From Chryseobacterium sp. SN22 (GTDB lineage: Bacteria; Bacteroidota; Bacteroidia; Flavobacteriales; Weeksellaceae): a stretch of 64,000 nucleotides of DNA. The notes below the pieces were generated by a model. The model saw nothing but the letters and a program-made list of their open reading frames with translations. It had not been told where the DNA came from and did not search any database. The position numbers were made by a program, and so were the translations under genes. The stretch's first letter is position 1. Each line of letters begins with the position of its first letter. Positions 17,310 through 26,312 of the stretch are shown here, one piece after another. Location: positions 1 through 64,000 of the forward strand of contig NZ_VTSX01000009.1 in the NCBI RefSeq assembly GCF_008329705.1. The letters are read 5' to 3'.

Positions 17310-17882
17310 ATGAGCAAAATAATTTTATTAATAATATTACTGCTAACTGTTAATTGTAAAAGTCAGACTAATATTATTGACGCTGCTGATGTTTGCAATC
17401 ATAATTCTATTAACTTAAATGATGGAAGTCTGTATTTGAAAGATATAAGCGATATAATTATGCCTTATTTAGGTGTATGGAAATAGATGTCAGGAAATCG
17501 AGAAATGACTCTAACATTGATTAAGCAGACTAAATATCACTATACTTCGGGTACAGATAATTACTACGCTGACAGATTGGTTGGCTATTATACCTACAAA
17601 GAAAATGGATTCACAATTATAGATACTTCTGGAGATAATTTGATGGATGACTATGGATTGAAAGTTGAATTTGACATAGAATGTGGAGGCGGCGTTGTAG
17701 CTTCTTTTTTTAAGGATGTCAAAAAAGAGAAAAGTTTTATAGTAGTATTAAAAAAACTCTCAACCACACAAATGAAGTTTAAGGGTAAAGTAGGAGAAGG
17801 TACTTATCAGATTGGGAGAACACTAACTACGGTTTATCTGGGAAGTACATTTCCTTTGGAGATGGTTTTCAAAAAGCAGTAA
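17310..17882 (+). pseudogene. Second copy of the DUF6705-like lipoprotein, interrupted by TAG
   Basis: The gene starts ATG at 17310 with a lipoprotein signal (LLLTVNCKSQ) and aligns along its whole length with 16488-17060. In-frame TAG at 17484-17486 replaces the TGG tryptophan codon of the first copy in the segment VWK-W-MSGNREM. The frame reopens at the next codon and runs to the normal end, LGSTFPLEMVFKKQ. A single G-to-A change explains the stop. It is either a recent pseudogene or a sequence error. The rest of the frame shows few other defects, so decay is young. Confidence 0.85.
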
Positions 17883-17886
17883 GAAT

Positions 17887-18544
17887 ATGAAGATTGCTAT
17901 ATTTATCTTAAGCTTTATTTATTGTTTTTACATATTCACAGAAATATGAATATCGATATCAATTTTTTTTTATAGGAGAAAAAATAGAAGAAAAACAAGA
18001 ATTAAAACTTAGCAATAGAATTATTATTCCCAGTTATAAATATGAGCATGATTTTTTTAAAATAGATGATGATGCTGTTCTTTTACCGTTAATGAAAAGA
18101 AATGTTCCTTTGAGAGAAAGTATTGAAAGCCAAAAAACTTACAAGGTCATAAAAGTAATAAAAGGACAGTATGCTGAAAAACTGTTAAGTTCTGTTCATA
18201 CGACATATATCTCTGAGCCCCCAATCTTTGAAATTCAAGAAGCCAAAAAAAGTCAATATGTTCTTATTGGTGTTATAAGATTAGAAAATATGTGGTGTCA
18301 AAGTTTTGTAGAGAAAGTCTACCCGATTAAAAATAATAAGTGGGTTTTGCCTTATAAAAATAATTACCCTTTTATTAATTATAAAAAGGTATTTCCTCAG
18401 AAAATAAAAAATTCTGAAAGGGTAAAAATTATAATCAACGACTCGTTTTATAAAACAAAACATTACTCTATGCCTGAGTTTGTAAAACCATACTATAAAA
18501 AAAAGAAAAAATATATAGCAGTCACTCAAGGATTTGTTTTCTGA
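17887..18544 (+). pseudogene. Secreted protein gene with a one-base frameshift in the signal region
   Basis: ATG at 17887 opens a signal-like stretch (MKIAIFILSFIYCF) that stops at once, while the long frame continues from about 17912 one base out of phase. Removing one T from the T-run at 17925-17929 joins the frames into MKIAIFILSFIYCFTYSQKY, a normal signal peptide, and a protein of about 218 residues. The rest contains TYKVIKVIKGQYAEKLLSS and ENMWCQSFVEKVYPI; the family is not recognised. The start at ATG 18092 would give only a 150-residue fragment without signal. It is a frameshifted gene or an error in a homopolymer. Confidence 0.7.
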
Positions 18545-18587
18545 ATTTTAAGAAAAAAGATATTTGTGAGAGTGATAAATTATCTTA

Positions 18588-18658
18588 CTAAGAGAACACC
18601 AACTACAGTTTATCTGGGAAGCATTTTTCCTTTGGAAATGGTTTTTACAAAGCAGTAG
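18588..18658 (+). pseudogene. Third, 70-base remnant of the DUF6705-like gene
   Basis: The sequence encodes RTPTTVYLGSIFPLEMVFTKQ and a TAG stop, matching the 3' ends of the two upstream copies at 17813-17882 and about 16990-17060. Nothing upstream of it matches. It is the trace of a third cassette copy. Confidence 0.85.
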
Positions 18659-18663
18659 AATAA

Positions 18664-18700
18664 AAAGAGATTGTCTCATAAGAAACAATCTCTTTCTATA
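18664..18700. terminator. Intrinsic terminator between convergent genes
   Basis: AAAGAGATTGT at 18664-18674 pairs with ACAATCTCTTT at 18685-18695. It lies between the plus-strand cassette remnants and the minus-strand gene at 18744, so it may serve both strands. Confidence 0.75.
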
Positions 18701-18743
18701 ATCCAGAAGGAAAATTTACCACTATAATTTCCGGATAAACTTT

Positions 18744-19442
18744 TTATTGATTTAGAAAACTAACCAGTTTTTTCAGATCTTCTTCTTTATCAAATCGAAT
18801 TTTATTTTCCTTAAAAAAGCTGTTTAGAGCTTCTGTTTTTTCAGGAAATTGTGCAATAATTTCTTTCTTGTTATTTGGACGCTTGATAAATCCTTTTTCT
18901 GTATTAATATAATAAGTAGGTGGTAAAATATTAAAATTAGCAGGCTTATCCGTCGCGTAAGAATTTGGGGCAGGTGCAAAATCATTAAATTTAGCTTTCA
19001 CCTTTTTATATAGTGCATTTTTACCACTTTCTACTTCAAAAAAATATCCTTTCAAATCCTCGTCAATATTTAATTTTACTAATGTTTGTTTCGTATCGGT
19101 GAATTCAACTCTTGTAAAAGGATTCTCAGGTAGAAGAGCCAGGACTTCATCTCCTTTTTTAAATTCTATATTATCAGAATAGGCATTGTAGCGTGCAGGT
19201 GCTGTTTCAGCATTCATCTTATCAGAAATAATAAATCTTGCCGGAGAAAATGTCTTGTCTAAATACGGTGTACCTTTGATTTTATCATATGATAACCCTC
19301 TTTTTGAACCCGGAGAATCTACCTTAAACATTGTACCTCCCGTTGATAATTGGCCACCACTATATGATAATGCGGCTAATTGTTGTGCTGATACAGTATA
19401 TGATGATATTAATATGAGAATACTTATAATATTTTTTGTCAT
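18744..19442 (-). CDS. Secreted protein of unknown function
   Basis: I do not recognise the family. The 232 residues begin with a signal peptide (MTKNIISILILISSYTVSAQ) and are otherwise soluble and Lys/Phe/Asn-rich. Visible segments are YSGGQLSTGGTMFKVDSPG near the N-terminus and a Lys/Glu-rich C-terminus (NKIRFDKEEDLKKLVSFLNQ). No cysteine, lipobox or T9SS tail is seen after the signal. It stands alone on the minus strand, with a TAnnTTTG box upstream and a terminator downstream. A periplasmic or exported location is likely. Confidence 0.75.
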   Translation of the reverse strand: MTKNIISILILISSYTVSAQQLAALSYSGGQLSTGGTMFKVDSPGSKRGLSYDKIKGTPYLDKTFSPARFIISDKMNAETAPARYNAYSDNIEFKKGDEVLALLPENPFTRVEFTDTKQTLVKLNIDEDLKGYFFEVESGKNALYKKVKAKFNDFAPAPNSYATDKPANFNILPPTYYINTEKGFIKRPNNKKEIIAQFPEKTEALNSFFKENKIRFDKEEDLKKLVSFLNQ

Positions 19443-19794
19443 TTTTCTAAACTTTGTTGTAAAATTACAAAAATATATTATTGTAAGTAGGTTTTAATTT
19501 CTATATAAATGACTAAAAATCAAAATATCATTTTAATAGATAAATATTGAGATAGCAAATCTGTTAAAGGTTAAATTCAGCAGTAAAAAACATCTTTTCT
19601 ATATAAATTCATGTAAAGATTCTTGGATATTTAGTGGATTCAATTCTTGATTTATCTTGGCATAAATAAAAGATTATACTTAATAGTATCAATTATTTGG
19701 GTCTGTAACGTCTGAAAAGTAATAATGGATTAAACAAATAAAAAAGAGCTTCCCAACAATGCAAGAAACTCTTTTATATTTTAAACAGATTGCC
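19443..19794. other. Intergenic region with promoter box and protease terminator
   Basis: No coding frame is seen. On the minus strand TATTTTTG (plus 19468-19475) is a likely -7 box for the gene ending at 18744. At 19738-19775 an 11-base stem (one G-T pair), read on the minus strand, is followed by T and forms the terminator of the subtilase gene. The rest is plain AT-rich DNA. Confidence 0.6.
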
Positions 19795-21708
19795 TTATTC
19801 TTTAATAAACTTGAAGCTTTTGATTTCTCCTTTTTTATTAATGAAATTTGCTATATAATTTCCTTTTGTTAAGTGGCTAATGTTTACTTTTTTATCAACT
19901 AGTTTTGAAGTTATTACTAACTTTCCGGAAGCATCATATATATTAATTAACAAATCACTATCTTTCTCATTAATCTGAATATAATCTTTTGCTGGATTAG
20001 GATAGAAATCCACTTTATTATCATTGGCTTTAATTACTTCATTGGTAGACAGAGTGCCCAGATTATCAGAGGTAGCAATTAAACTGAACCTTTGGCTATT
20101 TCCGAATAGATTTCCTTTATGTGTAACGGTAATTGTATACGTTCCGGAAGGATTGTTAATATCCACTCTTTCAAAATTATCAACATCATTTGTTCCTGTG
20201 TTTGTAGCAGGCATAGATGGATTAGACATGCCCTGAAGCTTCCACGGGAAGTAATTTACACCATTTTGAGTAACTTTAATATCAAGATCATTAACCAAAT
20301 ATTTTGTAGTTGGGTCCGTATCTCCGTTATTGCTAATGGGAGCTTGTGGATCTGTCCAGCAAATCGATATTTTTAAAGGGGTTGTTCCGCTGGCAGTTAT
20401 CGTTTTAGTATATATTGCATTGTTGTTAAGAGTAAGTTCTTCGATAACACTTTTAGAATTTGTACTGGAATTTTTATCACGGATAGCAACTGCAGACTTC
20501 TGTGCATTTATCAACCCCCAGCCAAATCGATAATCCGGACCAATCGTTGTTCCTGCCTCATCCGCTGTATGGAGAATTAATCCTTTAACTGTTGCTGATC
20601 TCATAAAATTACTATAAAGTTGATTATGGTATTGCTGTAATAAAAGAACTACCCCAGTAACTCCGGGTGACGCCATTGAAGTTCCCGACATATATCCGAT
20701 AGCAGTGTCAGAAGTAGACAAAGTAGATAAAACATTTACTCCTTTCATTGAAATATCTGGTTTGATTCTACCGTCGTCAGAAGGGCCATAGCTACTAAAT
20801 GCAGACATTACAACGTTAGATGGGGTAACATAATTCAAAATCTGATTTACGGCCGCAACGGTGATAATGTTTTTTGCATTTCCATGACCAAAAATCATAT
20901 CATAACCTTCTTTGCTATTAATTTGAATTGATCCTGGAGCTGTAGTCGAGTTACGATCATTACCAGCTGAAACAACTGGAAGATAATATGGGTTATTAAA
21001 ACAGATATTATCAATTTGGCGAGCTCTGGAATCATAAGCTCCATAAAACCATAAACTACTTAATTGCCCTATTCCATATGAATGATTAGAGACTAGCAAT
21101 CCTGAGGATGCCTGGTCTAACATTTCAGCTAAATCGTTTGTCCAATCGTAAGATAATAGGGAGGCGTTAAATGCAAGTCCTCTTACGTCAGCGTTTATTC
21201 CTTGGGCGCAAATCGTACCTGCAACATGCGTGGGATGGTTTTGAAAATTTGAACCATCAGATAATGTTATTTTGCTGTTTGTTCCCACCATAAACTCTTG
21301 ATGTGTATTTCTTACATTACCACCATCCCAAATAGCAGCAGTCATATTTTGACCCTGAACATTTATACCTAAGCTTCCTCCGCCGTATAACTGATTTGCC
21401 CTTGCAGTAAAGGCAGCGCCCAAATTAGTAGTTCTTGCATATATTTTTTCTCCATTAGGTAATACATCTATCAATTCCTGTATTCCTATTTCTCCAAACT
21501 TTATTGTTTTTTTAATATTTGGATTTTGCTGTAAATATTGTTCTATTCTGATTCTACGATGATATTCTTCAGTATTTAGAGATTTTAATAGTAATTGATT
21601 AGCAATCTGGTCAGAATGGCTAGCAATATCTCTTTTTTCTTCCTGTGTTTGAGCTTTGGCTGTAAGGGATGCAAAAACTAGCCATCCAAAAAGAGTATAT
21701 TTTTTCAT
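19795..21708 (-). CDS. Subtilisin-like S8 serine protease with T9SS C-terminal sorting domain
   Basis: This secreted protease has 637 residues. A signal peptide (SLTAKAQ) is followed by a propeptide-like region to about 95. The S8 triad is D128 in AAIWDGGNV, H161 in NHPTHVAGT and S344 in YMSGTSMASPGV, with the oxyanion Asn N250 in SAGND. A beta-sandwich domain (about 430-550) follows. The C-terminal 75 residues, from VDFYPNPAKDYIQI to SFKFIKE, are a type A T9SS sorting domain, so export goes through the type IX system to the surface or medium. It is divergent from the SusC/SusD cassette at 21851 and may supply it with peptides; that link is inference. Confidence 0.93.
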   Translation of the reverse strand: MKKYTLFGWLVFASLTAKAQTQEEKRDIASHSDQIANQLLLKSLNTEEYHRRIRIEQYLQQNPNIKKTIKFGEIGIQELIDVLPNGEKIYARTTNLGAAFTARANQLYGGGSLGINVQGQNMTAAIWDGGNVRNTHQEFMVGTNSKITLSDGSNFQNHPTHVAGTICAQGINADVRGLAFNASLLSYDWTNDLAEMLDQASSGLLVSNHSYGIGQLSSLWFYGAYDSRARQIDNICFNNPYYLPVVSAGNDRNSTTAPGSIQINSKEGYDMIFGHGNAKNIITVAAVNQILNYVTPSNVVMSAFSSYGPSDDGRIKPDISMKGVNVLSTLSTSDTAIGYMSGTSMASPGVTGVVLLLQQYHNQLYSNFMRSATVKGLILHTADEAGTTIGPDYRFGWGLINAQKSAVAIRDKNSSTNSKSVIEELTLNNNAIYTKTITASGTTPLKISICWTDPQAPISNNGDTDPTTKYLVNDLDIKVTQNGVNYFPWKLQGMSNPSMPATNTGTNDVDNFERVDINNPSGTYTITVTHKGNLFGNSQRFSLIATSDNLGTLSTNEVIKANDNKVDFYPNPAKDYIQINEKDSDLLINIYDASGKLVITSKLVDKKVNISHLTKGNYIANFINKKGEIKSFKFIKE

Positions 21709-21725
21709 TTTAACAATATTTTTGG

Positions 21726-21733
21726 CAAATATA
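21726..21733 (-). promoter_or_regulatory. Probable -7 box of the subtilase gene
   Basis: The minus strand reads TATATTTG, an exact TAnnTTTG match, 18 bases ahead of the subtilase ATG. Confidence 0.55.
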
Positions 21734-21791
21734 TGTAAAATATGCTATCATTAATCCATAAAATTATTTTATGCAAATTTTATTTAAAAAA

Positions 21792-21823
21792 TTTGGCTGT
21801 TTTAATATTTATTAACATATTTG
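21792..21823 (+). promoter_or_regulatory. Promoter of the first SusC/SusD cassette
   Basis: TTTG at 21792-21795 and CATATTTG at 21816-21823, 20 bases apart, fit the Bacteroidota pair with one mismatch. This places the start of translation at ATG 21851 rather than further upstream. Confidence 0.6.
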
Positions 21824-21850
21824 CACGAAATAATATTAAAATTTGTTAAT

Positions 21851-24733
21851 ATGAATGTTAAATTAAGTGTGTTAACGGCTGGTGTGCTGTTTTTCACTGG
21901 ACAATTGGCTTTTGCTCAAGATTCTACCAAGACCAAGCCGGTTAAAGAGCAGAAGATCGAAGAGGTTGTTGTACTAGGTTATTCCAAAACTATTACAAAA
22001 AAGAACTCAACAGTTGCTTCCAATACAGTAGCCGATGTGTTTCTTGAAAATAGACCCGTTACCAATGTACTGACAACATTGCAGGGAGCTGCTCCAGGTG
22101 TATTAATGAATGGTGGATCAGGTAGCCCAGGATCTGCTAAATTCAGTCTACTTATTAGAGGAACAAGTTCAATTAATGGTAATACAGATGCATTGATTGT
22201 TATTGATGACGTACCTTCAAATGCTTCTGAATACAGAAACTTAAATCCAAATGATATAGAGTCGATGACTGTTCTTAAGGATGCCGCAGCGACTGCTATT
22301 TATGGTAACAGAGGTGCGAATGGCGTTGTTGTTATAAGAACGAAAAGAGGAAGATTTAATAGTGGTTTTAAGGTGTCATATACTGGTATGACAGGTATGT
22401 CTTTAAGACCATTGGATAAATATAATCTTGCTAATACCAATCAGTATTTGGATATTATGAGGGCTTATGGTTTGACGCCAAGTACAACTGCAACCCCTAA
22501 CTCTTATGATATAGCATTGGCGGGACAGGCAGCTGGAATTGATACGGATTGGAAACGTGTATTTTTTAAGCCTGAATTGTATCAGTCTCATGATGTAGCT
22601 ATTTCGGCAGGTGGAAGTACTGTAAATTCATATACTTCTTTTGGATATATGGAGCAAGGTGGTGCTGTTCCAACAACAGATTTCAAAAGATTTACTGTAA
22701 GATCAAATATTCAGGCTAAATCAAAAGACGAGAAGTTAACAGTAAATTCTCAGATTGGTCTTGCTTTTTCAAGAAGAAATGAATTGTTTGAAGAAACCAG
22801 TACGGCAATTAGAAACAACTCCATACAAAACCCACTTTTAGGTGTTTTACAAGGTTTGCCGTATTTAGCTCCTGGAGTTTATGCTAACGGTACAGATTTA
22901 TTCAATACAATTGGTACGAATTTCAATAATGGAAACAATATATATGTACTAGAGAATTTATTAACTAAGGGCAATCTGCCTAATTTTGTTGATCAAGTCT
23001 CAATTACAGGTAACTTAGGAGCGTCTTATAACATTACTAAGAATTTTAGCTTAAATAATAAATTGGGTGTAGATTATAGACAAGGCGATAGAATTTCAGG
23101 GCGTGCGCCATGGTCTTATTTGGCTCAGGCAACCAAAGGAGCTAATACATATACAGGTAACGAAACGCAGACTACAACCAGGGATTTAAGTATCAATAAC
23201 GTAGTATCTGCAGGATATAACGGCCAGTCTGGTGAACATACTGTAGATGCTACGGCCAGTTTGGAATATAACAAAGTTTATTACAGAACGACTACCAGGA
23301 ATCAAAATGGTCTTGACCCAAGAACATATGTTCCTGGATCTGGTACTGGTTATGTGCCATTTGATGGTACCAATTACCTTCCTTCTGTGGGCGCATCAAG
23401 AATTACTGCTGGTACCTTAGGATATTTTCTAACAGCCAATTATGATTATGCAGGTAAATATGGTTTTAATGGAACAATTAGAAGAGACGCAAGTTATAGA
23501 TTTATCGGAGATAATCAGTGGGCTACTTACTGGTCTGTGTCAGGAAGATGGAATATTGATAAAGAATCTTTCATGGAAGGGTCTACCTTTAGTAATTTGA
23601 AACTTAGAGCATCTTATGGTACAAATGGTAACCAAAATATCCTTGCTGGTAATCCAGGTGCTAATCCATTACTTACTGCAAGCACTGTTGTAAGGGATCA
23701 GTATACTACACCAACCGGGTATGGAAATGCATTAGGCTCAGGTTTCGGATATGGAAATCCTACGGTACAATGGGAAGATGTGGCACAGGCAAACATCGGA
23801 TTAGATTTTACCTTACTGAATAATAAATTAGAAGGTACTATTGATGTCTACAATAAAGTAACAACAAACTTATTTAGTTCTATCCCTGTTTCAGGAGTAT
23901 CAGGAGCTTATTCGGTATCTGGTAATAACGGAAAGATGACGAATAAAGGTATTGAATTGGGATTACGTTATAATGTTATTAATAAGAACGATATAAGATT
24001 TAGTATATTTGCAAATGGTTCTTACAATGATAACAAAATTAATGAGTACAGAATCAATGGAGATCCGGAACCAGGAACAACGACTACAATTGCAGGGCAT
24101 CAATTGTTTGAATGGTTTGTATACAAATATGCAGGTGTTAACAAGAGCAATGGTAATCTTTTGTTTTACACAAAAGATGGCGGTGTTACAGAGAAACCAG
24201 ATGTAAGTGATGCACAATATTTACAAGTTGGTACTGTTCCTAAGTATGCAGGAAGTTTTGGTTTTGAATCTTCTTACAAAGGTTTCTTCTTTGATGCTTT
24301 ATTTACATTCCAGCAGGGAGTAAAGAAATTTGATAATGCATTATATTGGTTAGCAAATCCAGTGGGATTAGGGTCCAATGCAGTAGGTTCAGGTAACTTA
24401 TCCACTGACTTGCTAGATGCATGGAGTCCAAGCAACCCAAATAGTGATACGCCGAGTTTAAGAGCTACCAATTGGGACTATACAGCGGATTCCGATTATT
24501 TTGTAAAAGATGCATCTTTCCTTAAAATAAGATCTGCAACAATTGGATATCAATTGAATAAAGACATGTTAAAAAATATGCCTATTTCAGGTCTTAGAAT
24601 ATATGTTCAGGCTGAAAACATTTTTACATGGACAAAATGGAGAGGTTTCGATCCTGAACCTTTGGTTGGATCGAGTTTAAGTATTTATCCGAATCCAAGG
24701 ATGTATACATTAGGAGTTAAAGTTGATTTTTAA
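21851..24733 (+). CDS. SusC/RagA family TonB-linked outer membrane protein
   Basis: This is an outer-membrane, TonB-dependent importer of 960 residues. ATG 21851 gives the signal peptide MNVKLSVLTAGVLFFTG...FAQ. It lacks the usual carboxypeptidase-regulatory-like N-terminal domain and goes almost directly to the TonB-box-like EEVVVLGYSK. The plug carries VIDDVPSN and NDIESMTVLKDAAATAIYGN, SusC hallmarks; the rest is a 22-strand barrel with a C-terminal Phe (KVDF). It is followed 14 bases later by its SusD partner and then by a lipoprotein. The substrate is unknown; the neighbouring S8 protease suggests peptides. The cassette is visibly AT-richer than the second SusC gene at 38024. Confidence 0.95.
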   Translation: MNVKLSVLTAGVLFFTGQLAFAQDSTKTKPVKEQKIEEVVVLGYSKTITKKNSTVASNTVADVFLENRPVTNVLTTLQGAAPGVLMNGGSGSPGSAKFSLLIRGTSSINGNTDALIVIDDVPSNASEYRNLNPNDIESMTVLKDAAATAIYGNRGANGVVVIRTKRGRFNSGFKVSYTGMTGMSLRPLDKYNLANTNQYLDIMRAYGLTPSTTATPNSYDIALAGQAAGIDTDWKRVFFKPELYQSHDVAISAGGSTVNSYTSFGYMEQGGAVPTTDFKRFTVRSNIQAKSKDEKLTVNSQIGLAFSRRNELFEETSTAIRNNSIQNPLLGVLQGLPYLAPGVYANGTDLFNTIGTNFNNGNNIYVLENLLTKGNLPNFVDQVSITGNLGASYNITKNFSLNNKLGVDYRQGDRISGRAPWSYLAQATKGANTYTGNETQTTTRDLSINNVVSAGYNGQSGEHTVDATASLEYNKVYYRTTTRNQNGLDPRTYVPGSGTGYVPFDGTNYLPSVGASRITAGTLGYFLTANYDYAGKYGFNGTIRRDASYRFIGDNQWATYWSVSGRWNIDKESFMEGSTFSNLKLRASYGTNGNQNILAGNPGANPLLTASTVVRDQYTTPTGYGNALGSGFGYGNPTVQWEDVAQANIGLDFTLLNNKLEGTIDVYNKVTTNLFSSIPVSGVSGAYSVSGNNGKMTNKGIELGLRYNVINKNDIRFSIFANGSYNDNKINEYRINGDPEPGTTTTIAGHQLFEWFVYKYAGVNKSNGNLLFYTKDGGVTEKPDVSDAQYLQVGTVPKYAGSFGFESSYKGFFFDALFTFQQGVKKFDNALYWLANPVGLGSNAVGSGNLSTDLLDAWSPSNPNSDTPSLRATNWDYTADSDYFVKDASFLKIRSATIGYQLNKDMLKNMPISGLRIYVQAENIFTWTKWRGFDPEPLVGSSLSIYPNPRMYTLGVKVDF

Positions 24734-24747
24734 ATTAAATTAAGAAA

Positions 24748-26298
24748 ATGAAAAAAATATTTTATATACTATCAGTATTTTTAGTGATGACGTCTTGTAA
24801 TGATGCACTAGACATCGTTCAGGATGGTGAGATAAACGATCAGACAACAGCATTTCAAACGGTCAATGATATGAAGCTGTTTTTAAATGGAACCGTATAT
24901 CCTTCAGTAGATCCATTGAATGAAATATCATTCACATCAATCTTTACTGATGAGGTGGGATACGGTCCTGCAGGGGTCAGTACAACCGATATCCAGACAC
25001 ATAGATGGGTTTTAAATTCAACTAATGGAGATGTTGCAGGAATTTGGGTGAGTAATTATAATATTATCAACAAAGTAAATATTTTATTGAATGGTAGTAA
25101 GCTGATTAATTACAATAATCTTAGTGATAGTGACAAAGCATTATATACTGCTATATTAGTTCATGCAAGAGCAGTGAGAGCTTATGCATATATAACTTTA
25201 GAATCTTACTTTTCAACGGATATGAAAGATCCTAATGCTTTAGGGGTAATGTTAAGTACTGAGCCGGCAAATATATTGAATACAAAATTACCGAGAGTGA
25301 AAAATTCTGATGTTTTTGCTTTAATTGAATCGGATTTACAGTATGCAATTACCAATTTTTCTACTACAAGCGTTTCAGCAGGAGGATCACTTTTGTTAGC
25401 ACAACATTATTTGCAGAAACCTGCGCTCTATGCTATTGCAGCACGATATTATAACTATAGAGGTGATAATACCAATGCAAAACTAAATGCAACAACAGCT
25501 ATTAATACCAGCGGTTTAAATCTACAACCTGCTAGCGCAGGAACTGGATATCTTACGATGTGGCAGGACACCACAAGGGGTGAAATTTTATGGTCTCTAT
25601 CCAGACCTAATAGTGCTGTAGGTTCATGGTCAAATATTGCAGCCTTATTTACAACGAATTCTACAGATATTAACGGATCTGTAAACTTTGATATGAGTAG
25701 AAAACTCTATTCTTTAATCAATAATCAACTTCCGGGAGACGATATTAGAAAGGATGCCTTTGTTGATCCATCATCTATCTTTGATAATTTTTATCCTAAT
25801 GGTCCGAATCCTAGGGAAGAAGATGTAATTGTCATTAACAAGTATCCAGGAAAAACACCTGCTAACGTTGCTGCTACTACTCAATTGAGAAATGATATCA
25901 AGATGTTCAGATTGTCTGAAATGTATTTCATTTTAGCTGAAACTGCCGTTCGTGAAGGTGATCTGGCGACTGCTGCTGCAAGAATCAGAACAATTAGAGG
26001 AAATAGATCTAAAGGAGGGTTGGCTGCAACAATTACCTATACTTCTCCTCAGCAGGCTTATGCTGATATTCTTTTAGAAAGAAGAAGAGAACTTTGTTTT
26101 GAAGGGCATCGTTATTTAGATTTAAAAAGAATGGGTGTAGCTGCAGGTGCAGGAGTGGACCGAGATAAATATGATGATGATAATCAGACACTGCCGTTAA
26201 CGCTGCCTGCTAGTGATTACAGATTTACTTCGCTTCCTATTCCATTGGATGAGATTAATGCTAATCCTAATGTTCAACAAAACCCTGGTTATAATTAA
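24748..26298 (+). CDS. SusD/RagB family nutrient-binding outer membrane lipoprotein
   Basis: This is the surface lid and binding partner of the SusC importer just upstream. The 516 residues begin MKKIFYILSVFLVMTSCNDA, with lipid-anchored Cys17. SusD features are the N-terminal helical TPR-like region, the conserved LSEMYFILAE, and the C-terminal RRRELCFEGHRYLDLKRMG. It ends with VQQNPGYN, the usual tail. The gene is in operon with the SusC gene (14 bases) and the following lipoprotein (14 bases). Confidence 0.95.
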   Translation: MKKIFYILSVFLVMTSCNDALDIVQDGEINDQTTAFQTVNDMKLFLNGTVYPSVDPLNEISFTSIFTDEVGYGPAGVSTTDIQTHRWVLNSTNGDVAGIWVSNYNIINKVNILLNGSKLINYNNLSDSDKALYTAILVHARAVRAYAYITLESYFSTDMKDPNALGVMLSTEPANILNTKLPRVKNSDVFALIESDLQYAITNFSTTSVSAGGSLLLAQHYLQKPALYAIAARYYNYRGDNTNAKLNATTAINTSGLNLQPASAGTGYLTMWQDTTRGEILWSLSRPNSAVGSWSNIAALFTTNSTDINGSVNFDMSRKLYSLINNQLPGDDIRKDAFVDPSSIFDNFYPNGPNPREEDVIVINKYPGKTPANVAATTQLRNDIKMFRLSEMYFILAETAVREGDLATAAARIRTIRGNRSKGGLAATITYTSPQQAYADILLERRRELCFEGHRYLDLKRMGVAAGAGVDRDKYDDDNQTLPLTLPASDYRFTSLPIPLDEINANPNVQQNPGYN

Positions 26299-26312
26299 TT
26301 TTAACAAAACTT

